Made by a program: the position numbers and the translations under genes. DNA of 64,000 nucleotides. Origin: Shewanella holmiensis (GTDB lineage Bacteria; Pseudomonadota; Gammaproteobacteria; Enterobacterales; Shewanellaceae). Positions within the stretch are counted from its first letter, which is position 1, and each line of letters starts with the position of its first letter. This document shows, in pieces, positions 38,882 to 47,026 of the stretch. The stretch spans positions 1-64,000 of the forward strand of contig NZ_JAMTCD010000002.1 in the NCBI RefSeq assembly GCF_025370255.1, read 5' to 3'. The notes under the pieces are model-generated. The model saw only the letters and a program-made list of their open reading frames with translations, did no database searches and was not told where the DNA came from.

Positions 38882-39238
38882 ATGAAATACCCTGCTATTA
38901 GCTTGTTTTGCTCCACTATAATGTTATTTTCGGCTGCCGTTAACGCTCAGCCTCAGGCACAGTTAAAAGATATTATCTCGCTGAAAGCCGCCTGCGCTGC
39001 AATCGCTCAAGAAGACTCTTTACCAGAAAATGAAATCCCCTCTTTTTTACTCGATTGCGTCAATGACCAACTTAATGAACGCGGTTACGAGAGAGTCGAA
39101 TACCTAGAAGGTGTCACGCCTAGTGAAAACGGCGCGGTCGATACTGATAATGCATCACCTGGAACACAGGAAAATCAAAAGTCCTTAGTTGAAGCCTTGT
39201 CTGAAGAAGACACATTACCGGAAGAAGTTAACCAGTAA
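38882..39238 (+). CDS. Exported acidic protein, unknown function
   Basis: A 118-aa protein with a signal peptide (1-22, ending VNAQ). The mature part has two cysteines (CAAIAQ and LDCVND) that may form a disulfide, and a strongly acidic tail with repeats of similar words (EDSLPEN, EDTLPEE). I do not recognise a family. AGGA lies upstream of the ATG. It converges with csgG, and the two share a hairpin terminator. It may have a link to curli, but position is the only hint. Confidence 0.65.
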   Translation: MKYPAISLFCSTIMLFSAAVNAQPQAQLKDIISLKAACAAIAQEDSLPENEIPSFLLDCVNDQLNERGYERVEYLEGVTPSENGAVDTDNASPGTQENQKSLVEALSEEDTLPEEVNQ

Positions 39239-39252
39239 GAAACGCAGCAAAC

Positions 39253-39281
39253 ATAACACCTACTGTTTTGGTAGGTGTTAT
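39253..39281. terminator. Bidirectional terminator
   Basis: ATAACACCTAC (39253-39263) pairs with GTAGGTGTTAT (39271-39281) over TGTTTTG. It sits between the genes converging from 39238 and 39325. Confidence 0.8.
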
Positions 39282-39324
39282 TATGCACTTGAATTATCTT
39301 AATTTTACAGTTTTTGGCGCGAGA

Positions 39325-40134
39325 TCAACTTGCCTCAATACTTGTCATGCTAGCTTGACTATCATCAACCGCTTGCCAATAGCCTTGTTTAATCCCCTTC
39401 TCAATCATCTCAGCAACCGCTAACTCAATCGCTTGCAATACACAAAACTGTACTGGCTCATTAGTAGTAAAGCCCACTTCCGCTTCTGCCAATCGATTCA
39501 AACTCGTGAAACGAAATAATCCAGCGCGCATTTCTTGTGATAACACACGTTTCGTCGTCGATACCGACATCATCACTTTACCTGTGTGCACATCTACAGC
39601 ACGTAAATAAATGGTAACCTGATCTTCTCGGTACATTTCAGATGCACCTATACCATAATACTCAACACCAGCACCACCAGTACTCGTGTTGGTTTCATAA
39701 CTAATAATTCCCCCCTCTAACAATAAACGTGCATTAGATAAACTCGGAACATCATCATCCTTTGTACCCTGCTTTTTACTGATTTTACGTTCTGTTAATA
39801 GATTTTGAAGCCCCTCTCGTTCAACCGGAATAAACCACTTAGATTCTAATAGGGTTTGTATCAACATTGATGTTGCCCCCTGAGTCACAGCGGTTGAAAA
39901 TGAGCTCACGTTTGCTTGAGGTTTATATTGACCAGTTTGATCTCTAAAGGAATACACGGCAACAGGGATCGGATATTTAGGCCCTGATTGAGCTTGAAGA
40001 GCAAGCATAGTTTCACTTGTTGGATTAACTTGTGCAGCTGTTAAATTAAGATCAGGTTTGGGGATCAAGCTACAACCTGACAATAATCCTAAAAAACACA
40101 TCAGAGCGATTGATTGGGAGAATAATTTTGTCAT
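39325..40134 (-). CDS. csgG: Curli secretion channel CsgG
   Basis: A 269-aa outer-membrane lipoprotein (lipobox LLSGC, C21) that forms the nonameric curli export pore. Landmarks shared with E. coli CsgG are YSFRDQTGQYKP, FSTAVTQGATSML, KWFIPVEREGLQNLLTERKI, YYGIGASEMY and GLFRFTSLNRLAEAEVGFTTNEPVQ. The loop that lines the pore constriction in E. coli (Y51, N55, F56) reads QANVSSF here, one residue longer, with only the Phe kept. The start at 40134 gives a clean signal and lies 4 bp after csgF; an upstream in-frame ATG would overlap csgF. Confidence 0.93.
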   Translation of the reverse strand: MTKLFSQSIALMCFLGLLSGCSLIPKPDLNLTAAQVNPTSETMLALQAQSGPKYPIPVAVYSFRDQTGQYKPQANVSSFSTAVTQGATSMLIQTLLESKWFIPVEREGLQNLLTERKISKKQGTKDDDVPSLSNARLLLEGGIISYETNTSTGGAGVEYYGIGASEMYREDQVTIYLRAVDVHTGKVMMSVSTTKRVLSQEMRAGLFRFTSLNRLAEAEVGFTTNEPVQFCVLQAIELAVAEMIEKGIKQGYWQAVDDSQASMTSIEAS

Positions 40135-40138
40135 CAAA

Positions 40139-40540
40139 TTACACCCCATAAGTTGGCATTTCAATGACTGTGACATCACCCGATAGCAAGTTTGTGATAG
40201 TTAACATCACACCATTTCCAGTAGACACAACCTCAATACGAAAGTCTCCGGTGTCATATATTCCGTCGGTAATATCACCATCTGCTACGCCACGTGTGAT
40301 GGTATTAATAATATTTCTTTCTAATGACTCTTTAAACCTTGTCACAAAGTCTTTTTCATTAGTAGGAGATTGATTATCATTCTGCGCATTGGCTTTATTG
40401 AGCAAAAACGATCCATTTAAAGCCGAGCCGCCAAAGCTGGGATTAACCGGAGTATAGACTAATTCTGTAGCCGATAGTCCATTCATAAAAAAAGCACTAA
40501 TACAAAGTGTATAAAGTGGTATTAACATCCTGTTTTTCAT
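40139..40540 (-). CDS. csgF: Curli assembly protein CsgF
   Basis: A 133-aa protein with a signal peptide (1-23, ending SATE) and the CsgF N-terminal segment YTPVNPSFGG, which in E. coli inserts into the CsgG channel as a second constriction. The mature C-terminal half is beta-rich (DFRIEVVSTGNGVMLTITNL). It couples the CsgG pore to nucleation of the fibre at the cell surface. It is 10 bp after csgE and 4 bp before csgG. Confidence 0.92.
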   Translation of the reverse strand: MKNRMLIPLYTLCISAFFMNGLSATELVYTPVNPSFGGSALNGSFLLNKANAQNDNQSPTNEKDFVTRFKESLERNIINTITRGVADGDITDGIYDTGDFRIEVVSTGNGVMLTITNLLSGDVTVIEMPTYGV

Positions 40541-40550
40541 TATTTTTATC

Positions 40551-40994
40551 CTAAAATCCGTCTGATGAACTAGCCATATCCGTTGTTACAGCATTTGCCT
40601 TTATTTGGGCAATGTAATCGATGGTTATTAATACTGCTTGCTCTGCCCGCTCTTTAATTGGCATTGCACGCCGACCAAAGTGGGTACGATATATTTGCGT
40701 ACCATTGATCTCGAGCGTTAATAGGGTACCAGCCTGTGGGTAAACAGTTTCATACAAGGTAACATTGAAGCCTTGAGTAAAAGGAAGGTCGCGCCAATAA
40801 CCGGAATAATAGAAACCAAAATCTTTCCCAAAACGCGTTAACGTCCTATCAATAACTAAGCCACTAATTTCAATATCAGACTCTTCAGCAAACACTTTAG
40901 AAGGTATGGCTATTGCCATCATTAAACTGAGCAATAAACTGCCAACAAAGCAATGCACGCTTAATGAATAAAAGTAGCAACTCTTTCCTGTCAT
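40551..40994 (-). CDS. csgE: Curli assembly chaperone CsgE
   Basis: A 147-aa periplasmic protein with a signal peptide (about 1-36, ending FAEE). The mature protein shows the CsgE pattern: EISGLVIDRTLTRFGKDF, a WRD.PFT..FNVTLYE segment and GTQIYRTHFGRR. CsgE caps the periplasmic side of CsgG and gives substrate selectivity. It is the first gene of a csgE-csgF-csgG unit. No csgA, csgB, csgC or csgD is next to it. Confidence 0.92.
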   Translation of the reverse strand: MTGKSCYFYSLSVHCFVGSLLLSLMMAIAIPSKVFAEESDIEISGLVIDRTLTRFGKDFGFYYSGYWRDLPFTQGFNVTLYETVYPQAGTLLTLEINGTQIYRTHFGRRAMPIKERAEQAVLITIDYIAQIKANAVTTDMASSSDGF

Positions 40995-41104
40995 TGGTGG
41001 GTAATCCTTCCCCTAAATATAGAAAGGCTACATTAACAATATCCACCTAGCTACGTCATCCTTCAATGGGTAAAACCCGCCTAAATTAGCCCATTTGTCT
41101 AGGT

Positions 41105-41129
41105 CAAAAGTAGTAAATTAGTACTTTTG
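41105..41129. promoter_or_regulatory. Inverted repeat upstream of csgE, candidate operator
   Basis: CAAAAGTA (41105-41112) and TACTTTTG (41122-41129) form a perfect 8-bp inverted repeat with a 9-base AT-rich spacer. It is about 110 bp upstream of the csgE ATG. It is flanked by a second, outer pair, TTAGCCC near 41088 and GGGCTAA near 41134. This layout fits a dimeric (for example LuxR/CsgD-type) regulator site; the regulator is unknown. Confidence 0.45.
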
Positions 41130-41148
41130 GGTAGGGCTAAATATTGAA

Positions 41149-41170
41149 AAAGCAGCGAAGAGGCTGCTTT
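41149..41170 (-). terminator. Probable terminator of the MAPEG gene
   Basis: AAAGCAGC (41149-41156) pairs with GCTGCTTT (41163-41170). Read on the minus strand, the stem is followed by T residues (TTTTCAAT). It lies 27 bp after the stop of the MAPEG gene and upstream of csgE. Confidence 0.65.
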
Positions 41171-41196
41171 AGAATCAAACGTAAAAATCGATATGA

Positions 41197-41580
41197 TTAC
41201 AGTGCCTGAACAAAAATCCCGATAGACGCGCCGATTGCCACAAACCAAGATAATGACCGTAACGTGCCATAATTTAATAAATATAAAACATGATAAACCA
41301 CTCGAGCAATGACATGGATAATCGCCAATAGGCTAGAGGTTTCATTCGCAGTATCGGTTGCAATTACCGTTAATACCGCCAAACCAAAAATCAACAATGA
41401 TTCGAACGCATTTTGATGCCCTGCTAACGCCCTTGCACCAAACCCGGTGAGTTTGGCTTGTTGGGCTCGAGGATGGGCATTGTCATAGCCGCCTAATTTT
41501 GCCATCGCCACTGCGACCGGCATTTTAGCCAGATACGGTAATAGCATCGCAATAAATAAACAGATTATTAAAATATTCAT
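41197..41580 (-). CDS. MAPEG family membrane protein
   Basis: A 127-aa protein with four predicted membrane helices. MAPEG features include the ARAQQAKLTGFGARALAGHQNAFESLLIF region (about residues 38-66), with its conserved H-x-N-x-x-E-S motif, and the RVVYHVLYL helix. The family comprises membrane glutathione-dependent and eicosanoid enzymes; bacterial members of this type are mostly uncharacterised. AAGGACTG precedes the ATG. It is a single gene between csgE and the btuF-like gene. Confidence 0.85.
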   Translation of the reverse strand: MNILIICLFIAMLLPYLAKMPVAVAMAKLGGYDNAHPRAQQAKLTGFGARALAGHQNAFESLLIFGLAVLTVIATDTANETSSLLAIIHVIARVVYHVLYLLNYGTLRSLSWFVAIGASIGIFVQAL

Positions 41581-42009
41581 TTTCAGTCCTTATTGTTATG
41601 TATGTTTGATGAGGCCGATTCAATATATCAAGGCGTTCTCATCTGTGCTAATTAGCATGCAGTCATAATAAATATGCTAATTAAAATGAATTCTGGGCTT
41701 GTAAAATGCAATCAAATTCGAATTCCCCCCCCACACAAATCAGCTACACAGCAATCAGCTACACAGCAGCAAAGCCACATTCAGGTTAGAAAACATAGTA
41801 GTTAAAAATACTGATGATGAAATTAGCGCTTAATTTGCCACAAAAGACCCTGATTTATGGCGGGTTTCACTTGAAATTGAATATCGAAATTTATTGGCCG
41901 GTCAGCCAACCTCAGCATGCCTAAAACAAAGACAAACCAAGACTGGACATTTTCCATTACAAATCAATTAATTAAAACATCACTCTTCTTATGAGCATAA
42001 CAATATTAT
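41581..42009. other. Intergenic gap with a small tandem duplication
   Basis: About 430 bp between the MAPEG gene and the end of btuF. A 15-bp unit AATCAGCTACACAGC is repeated exactly at 41738-41752 and 41753-41767, just after a run of eight C. A short open stretch near 41834-41965 has coding-like composition but no start or ribosome binding site; it could be a gene remnant. Confidence 0.5.
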
Positions 42010-42855
42010 CTAACGGGCGTTATCTAATGCCTCACATAAAGCGGCCACCCCTAAAATGGCTCTAGGTGAAGCACGGTGCAGTAAATCAGCATTAAGTTGA
42101 TAAATATGCTTGTTTTTCACCGCGGGTAATTCAGGCCAAGCAGACCAATCTACGCCTAAAATATTGCCCTCATCTTGGCTTTGTAAAATTACCTCTGCTT
42201 GAGTTAACAGTACATTCTCGATACTAATTTGTGGATACTCACTGGCGGCGTCATAAAACACATTATCACCGTGACATGCTGCAATACTGTGTTGTATCCA
42301 GCTACCTTTAGCCACTGTCATTAAGGGGGTTGACCAGAGTTGATAAAATACTTTCACTGACGGTTTATTGAGGTTTCGCTGGCGAATATCGGCTAATTGA
42401 GCTCGATAGTCAGCGGCAACCTGTTCAGCCTGGGTTTGTAACCCCGTAAGCTCACCCAGTTGCACTAATTCGGCTGCTACATCATCCAATGACTTAGGAT
42501 CGCTATTGAACACCTTAAAGCCTAGCTGTTGAATTTGATTAATATCTTCAAGCTTATTACCGCTTTGCCATACCACTACCAAATCTGGGTTAAGCTCAAT
42601 AATCCGTTCAATTTGAATACCATAAAAGCCACCAATGCGTGGGATAGATTTCGCAGCTTCTGGGTAATCAGCATAATCAGTGGTCGCCACAATCTTATCT
42701 CCAGCCCCAATAGCAAATAGCATTTCAACCCCATGGGGAGACAAGGCGACAATCCGCTTTACCGCTGAAAAATCATTTGATTGCTCTGCCGCTAACACTG
42801 CGCCGCCCGTAAGGGCCATAAACAACATGAACACTCTAGTTATTTGGTTAATCAT
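42010..42855 (-). CDS. btuF: Cobalamin-binding ABC transporter protein (BtuF-like)
   Basis: A 281-aa periplasmic binding protein with a signal peptide (about 1-22). The type III binding-protein signature is clear: RIVALSPHGVEMLFAIGAGDKIVATTDYADYP (about residues 31-62), then RIGGFYGIQIERIIELNPDLVV, with a rigid interdomain helix around 150. Similarity to BtuF (S-P-x-x-x-E, D-Y-A-x-Y-P) suggests vitamin B12 delivery to BtuCD, encoded 18 kb away. A start at 42894 is possible; the ATG at 42855 leads directly into the signal peptide. It follows the DUF2235 gene on the same strand by 96 bp. Confidence 0.85.
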   Translation of the reverse strand: MINQITRVFMLFMALTGGAVLAAEQSNDFSAVKRIVALSPHGVEMLFAIGAGDKIVATTDYADYPEAAKSIPRIGGFYGIQIERIIELNPDLVVVWQSGNKLEDINQIQQLGFKVFNSDPKSLDDVAAELVQLGELTGLQTQAEQVAADYRAQLADIRQRNLNKPSVKVFYQLWSTPLMTVAKGSWIQHSIAACHGDNVFYDAASEYPQISIENVLLTQAEVILQSQDEGNILGVDWSAWPELPAVKNKHIYQLNADLLHRASPRAILGVAALCEALDNAR

Positions 42856-42951
42856 AAAATGTGGCAAACTAAAATCCTTGTTAGTAAATATCATCAGATA
42901 AACTAAATAGATGGGTTTATCGCCCTGTATTGCAACGACTAAACATACCTA

Positions 42952-43968
42952 TCACCAACCCTGTAACTGAGCAAATGGCATTAAATTATCGGGACGATAT
43001 TGTTCATCTTGCTGCCAACGTTGCTTAACTGAATCGTGCACTTTTATGGTGTCTGCAACTTCAATTGGCCGTAATAATTTTTGCTTTAAACGATAAAACC
43101 GACGCCGTGAATGGGTTATCTTGGCTAGCGGGTTAAGCACAATACCATCTAATAAATGATTTTCAATGCTTAGCCCACTCAACTCAGCCTGCTGCATCAT
43201 CCATTGTAATGGAATATCTGATAACGCTGTACCATCCGCATCAGGCGGATAACTGCCCCCCACATTACAGTGTGCCCCGGCAAACCACATTTGTTCAATA
43301 CTGACACTGTCTTTTGGTGACCATATCGTAGGAGCAAAGTCTTCACGGTGTTCATCAATGGCCAAAGCATGGCGCGCCACTTTGACATTGCCACCAATCT
43401 TAGTGTCATAAAACTCATCTTTGTCTTCAAATAACCCTAAAAATGAAAATGGGATCCCCATGGCGCCAACCGTATCCCAAACACCAATAAAGGCGACATC
43501 TCTTGAGGGATGAGAGTATTGCTCTCGAAAGGCTATCGATTGACTGCCATCTGGGGCGTATTTGGCGGCTTGAGTTTTATAATGATCAAACGCCTTTTGA
43601 ATGTATTTGGCTTCGGGGCGCTTAACAATGCCACAATTATTAATTAAGCCAGATAAACAGCGCACAGTATAGGCGCCGCGGCTAAAACCGAATAACCAAA
43701 TTTCGTCCCCAGGCGAGTAATTTTGTACTATGTAGCGATAACCATCGACAATATTTTTGTGCAACCCTCGCCCTGTTGCACCACCAATTAAAGCATCATG
43801 GTACGAACCTATTCCCCAATCATAAAATACTTGTTGCGGCTTACCGTCAGCAGCAAAAGGTTTGATAGCTCGGGCAAACTTAAGCACATTGGTAGCATAA
43901 TCTTTGGCAACATCCTGCTCTGGTCGATTCCACGTGCCGTCGGCACAAACCACAATTCTTTTATTCAT
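42952..43968 (-). CDS. DUF2235 alpha/beta hydrolase, Tle1-like
   Basis: A 338-aa protein that starts RIVVCADGTWN, the hallmark of DUF2235, and has the nucleophile elbow GFSRGAY (S97). An aspartate in FIGVWDTVGAMG and a histidine in the WFAGAHCNVGGSY segment complete the predicted triad. The domain is that of Tle1 phospholipase effectors of type VI secretion, but there is no signal peptide, VgrG, PAAR or immunity gene nearby, so a housekeeping lipase or esterase is equally possible. It is upstream of btuF and divergent from the isochorismatase gene. Confidence 0.82.
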   Translation of the reverse strand: MNKRIVVCADGTWNRPEQDVAKDYATNVLKFARAIKPFAADGKPQQVFYDWGIGSYHDALIGGATGRGLHKNIVDGYRYIVQNYSPGDEIWLFGFSRGAYTVRCLSGLINNCGIVKRPEAKYIQKAFDHYKTQAAKYAPDGSQSIAFREQYSHPSRDVAFIGVWDTVGAMGIPFSFLGLFEDKDEFYDTKIGGNVKVARHALAIDEHREDFAPTIWSPKDSVSIEQMWFAGAHCNVGGSYPPDADGTALSDIPLQWMMQQAELSGLSIENHLLDGIVLNPLAKITHSRRRFYRLKQKLLRPIEVADTIKVHDSVKQRWQQDEQYRPDNLMPFAQLQGW

Positions 43969-44100
43969 AGTGACAAATCCATTTAACCCTATTCCTGTTA
44001 GACTAAGGCCCTATTGGAAACTTGTCTAAAAAACCATCTACTGTCATAGTTATTGCAGCGATATTTTATTCTTACCACTTACCCTAAATCGAGTCCAAAT

Positions 44101-44643
44101 ATGATAAATCCAGCAGATTGCATACTCATGGTGGTTGATGTTCAAGGTAAGCTAGCACAGGTCATGCAGCATTCCGGCCAATTACATCATCAATTAACCA
44201 CACTGATTAAAGGTACAGCCCTATTTGGTATGCCTGTTATTTGGCTAGAACAATTACCTTATAAGCTAGGGAAAACCTCAACTGAACTTGCTGAAATACT
44301 CACACCACTTTGTCAGCCTATCGCCAAACAGCATTTTAGCGGCTGGCAGTCGGCACAAGTACAAACTTTACTTGCCAAAAACGGCCGTAAGCAAGTCATT
44401 TTATGCGGTATTGAAACCCATGTCTGCGTTTATCAAACCTGCAAAGATTTACTCCTGCATGATTTTGATGTGCATATTGTTGCTGATGCCATGTCATCGC
44501 GTTCAATCGACAATAAAGTCCTAGGCATTCAAATGATGCTAAACCTTGGCGCCCAACTAACTAACGTTGAGTCGTTATTATTTGAGCTGCAACATCAAGC
44601 AGAAGGCGACCGTTTTAAAGCCTTATTAAAACTGATTAAATGA
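44101..44643 (+). CDS. Isochorismatase-family cysteine hydrolase
   Basis: A 180-aa protein of the YcaC-like hydrolase group. The catalytic aspartate is in LMVVDVQGKLA, and the nucleophile is the cysteine of GIETHVCVYQT with the family's cis-peptide motif before it. The lysine expected between them is probably in the QHFSGW/AKQHF area. The natural substrate is unknown. The ATG at 44101 was chosen because INPADCILMVVD is the usual opening; an ORF start at 44053 adds 16 unlikely residues. Confidence 0.85.
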   Translation: MINPADCILMVVDVQGKLAQVMQHSGQLHHQLTTLIKGTALFGMPVIWLEQLPYKLGKTSTELAEILTPLCQPIAKQHFSGWQSAQVQTLLAKNGRKQVILCGIETHVCVYQTCKDLLLHDFDVHIVADAMSSRSIDNKVLGIQMMLNLGAQLTNVESLLFELQHQAEGDRFKALLKLIK

Positions 44644-44699
44644 TCTTTTTCCGCTTAACGGCGTATCATCAATTACCTTAATGCAGTTGCTAGGTTGGT

Positions 44700-46046
44700 A
44701 TGAATAAGCAATCCAATTCTTTAAAGGCCGCTAAAATCCCTAGCGGCAGACTTTCTCGTTTTTCTGCCTTTGGCGGTTTAGCAACCCGACTGGCTGGCAA
44801 TGTGATTAAAGAGGGGGTGAAACAATATAGCCAAGGACAATCACCTAAACTGCAACAACTGATATTGACCCCCACCAATATTAGCCACGTAGCAGATAAA
44901 TTGGCCCAGCTTCGCGGCGCCGCAATGAAAGTGGGCCAAATGTTATCTATGGACGCTGGTGAGTTACTGCCACCCGAACTATCTGAGGTATTGGCTAAAC
45001 TGCGTTCTGAAGCAAATTTTATGCCTCACAAACAACTCATCGGCGTGCTAAAAAACCAATGGGGTGACAATTGGCTTGATGTATTTGGTCAATTTGAATT
45101 GCGCCCATTTGCAGCAGCTTCGATTGGTCAGGTGCATTTAGCCTACTTAGCCACAGGTGAAAAACTGGCGGTAAAAATTCAATACCCAGGCATTAAAGGC
45201 AGCATCGACAGCGATATAGATAACGTGGCCACGTTGTTAAAAATGTCGGGGCTTGTGCCGGATAATGTCAAACTTGATCTGCTTCTGCTGCAGGCCAAAC
45301 AACAATTGCACCACGAGGCCGATTATCTCCACGAAGCTGCCTTATTAAATCAATACCAAGAATGGGTGAAGCAATACCCACATTTTGTTGTACCAAAGGT
45401 GTACCCACAACTCAGTAATGACAGCATTTTGTCCATGGAGTTTATCGAAGGCGTCCCGATAGAGTCGGTTGTTTCACTTGATCAAACCAGCAGAAATAAG
45501 ATTGCCAGTCAGTTATTACAACTATTTTTAGCTGAATTGTTTACCTTCAAGTTAGTGCAAACAGACCCTAACTTTGGCAATTTTCAATACCAAACTGATA
45601 CCAACAAAATTGTACTATTAGATTTTGGTGCAACCCGCGCTGTTCCTGAATATTTATCGAATGGTTACAGGCGATTAATGCTAGGCGCGATGACCAGTGA
45701 CTATGAATTAATTACCAGCGCTGCAGCTGACATTGGCTTTTTTCAAGACAACATTACCCCTGAGCAGCAACAGCTTATCGTAGAGATATTCCATCAAGCC
45801 TGCGAGCCATTGCGCTGTGATGGTGAATATGACTTTGCCCAAAGTCAGTTAGCTAAACGCGTTACTGATGCCGCAAAGGCCATGAGCACAAAACAAGACC
45901 AATGGCATACACCGCCAATGGACGCCATTTTCATCCATCGTAAGTTAGCCGGGATTTATTTATTAGCAGCCAAAATTAAAGCAAAGGTAAATGTCAGGGC
46001 ATTATTTTCTGTTCATCAATCTGTCACCAGCGGAAGAAAAGAGTAA
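44700..46046 (+). CDS. ABC1/AarF (UbiB-like) kinase family protein
   Basis: A 448-aa atypical kinase-like protein. It shows the family marks: KLAQLRGAAMKVGQMLSMD (KxGQ motif, about residues 65-85), the Ala-rich AAASIGQVHLA loop replacing the usual Gly-rich loop, VKIQYPG (ATP lysine), DPNFGNFQ (catalytic-loop equivalent) and LLDFGATR (DFG). Members support ubiquinone biosynthesis or lipid handling; this one is shorter than UbiB and lacks its two C-terminal membrane helices. Function unknown in detail. It is followed by the metallo-beta-lactamase gene 68 bp later on the same strand. Confidence 0.88.
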   Translation: MNKQSNSLKAAKIPSGRLSRFSAFGGLATRLAGNVIKEGVKQYSQGQSPKLQQLILTPTNISHVADKLAQLRGAAMKVGQMLSMDAGELLPPELSEVLAKLRSEANFMPHKQLIGVLKNQWGDNWLDVFGQFELRPFAAASIGQVHLAYLATGEKLAVKIQYPGIKGSIDSDIDNVATLLKMSGLVPDNVKLDLLLLQAKQQLHHEADYLHEAALLNQYQEWVKQYPHFVVPKVYPQLSNDSILSMEFIEGVPIESVVSLDQTSRNKIASQLLQLFLAELFTFKLVQTDPNFGNFQYQTDTNKIVLLDFGATRAVPEYLSNGYRRLMLGAMTSDYELITSAAADIGFFQDNITPEQQQLIVEIFHQACEPLRCDGEYDFAQSQLAKRVTDAAKAMSTKQDQWHTPPMDAIFIHRKLAGIYLLAAKIKAKVNVRALFSVHQSVTSGRKE

Positions 46047-46114
46047 CATAACCGGTCTATCGTTTTTGGTGACGGCAACCGCCACTCCCGCTATTAAATC
46101 TTGTTGAGATATTT

Positions 46115-46969
46115 ATGAATCATGGGTTATCTACTCGTTTAAAAATCGTTTGCTTGCTGGGGCTTTTGGTTAATTCTGCCAGCCAAGCACATTCTGTCGC
46201 GCCAAATACAGATAAAAATAGTGCCACAATTGCAGTATCAAACTCTGCGCCCCAAACGGCGAATGCAAAAAAACAAAGCGACAATGCAACACAAAACAAT
46301 CAACTCGCGATCAAACAAGTTGCCGAAGGTATCTATGAACACAAATCTTATTTGAATGTAACAAACTTTGGTTTAGTTGAGGCCAATGGTTTAGTCGTGG
46401 TGCAAGATAATCAAGCATACATTATTGATACACCATGGACAGACAAGGACACAGCCAAATTACTTGAGTGGATTACCCTGCAAGGTTTCACCGCAGTTGC
46501 CAGTATTTCAACCCATTCCCATCAAGACCGCGCTGGAGGCATTGGTTATTTAAATAGTCAGGGCATTAATACTATAGTCTCTGAAACTACCCAGCTTATT
46601 TTAGCCGATAGCCATAAATCAAAAGCTCAAACCACTTTTACTGGTAAGCATTACAGCGTTAAAGCCGATTTAATTGAGGTATACGATCTGGGTGCAGGCC
46701 ACACCCAAGATAATTTGGTGGTATGGCTTCCTAAGCAAAAAATATTATTTGGCGGTTGCTTAATTAAGTCGTTAGATTCCACCAATATGGGCTACACGGG
46801 CGAGGCAGATATGAAAGCTTGGCCATTAACCCTAAATAAGCTGCAACAACAATTTCCACAAGTTAACTTAGTGATACCAGGCCATGGCGCCAGTGGTGAT
46901 ATGTCATTAGTCAGCCATACTATGGCGCTTATAGCGCAGTACAACCAACAGCATACTCAAACAAAGTAG
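46115..46969 (+). CDS. Subclass B1 metallo-beta-lactamase
   Basis: A 284-aa protein with a signal peptide (about 1-25, ending SQAHS) and an Asn/Ala-rich spacer to about 62. The zinc ligands match B1 enzymes: H134-S-H136-Q-D138, H196 (GAGHT), C215 (FGGC) and H257 (PGHG); K218 fits the substrate-binding lysine. Segments such as AYIIDTPWTDKDTAKLLEW and KILFGGCLIKS follow the IMP-type pattern. It should hydrolyse beta-lactams, including carbapenems, in the periplasm. Chromosomal B1 enzymes are known in some Shewanella. No integron, insertion sequence or other resistance gene is adjacent, so it looks resident. GAG lies before the ATG. Confidence 0.9.
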   Translation: MNHGLSTRLKIVCLLGLLVNSASQAHSVAPNTDKNSATIAVSNSAPQTANAKKQSDNATQNNQLAIKQVAEGIYEHKSYLNVTNFGLVEANGLVVVQDNQAYIIDTPWTDKDTAKLLEWITLQGFTAVASISTHSHQDRAGGIGYLNSQGINTIVSETTQLILADSHKSKAQTTFTGKHYSVKADLIEVYDLGAGHTQDNLVVWLPKQKILFGGCLIKSLDSTNMGYTGEADMKAWPLTLNKLQQQFPQVNLVIPGHGASGDMSLVSHTMALIAQYNQQHTQTK

Positions 46970-47026
46970 TAGCCCATTAAAAGTTTATTAAACAAGCTCG
47001 ATAAGAGCCTTACAAGGAGAGTCACC

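Noticed and set aside
41834..41965. Short coding-like stretch downstream of btuF
   Set aside because: No start codon, no ribosome binding site and no family match; at best a remnant, noted in the gap entry only.
42856..42951. A second cobalamin riboswitch upstream of btuF
   Set aside because: The gap is under 100 bp and lacks both the CCCGCAACTG core and a B12-box-like segment.
46047..47026. Mobile element around the beta-lactamase gene
   Set aside because: No transposase, inverted repeats, attC-like site or composition change is visible on either side.
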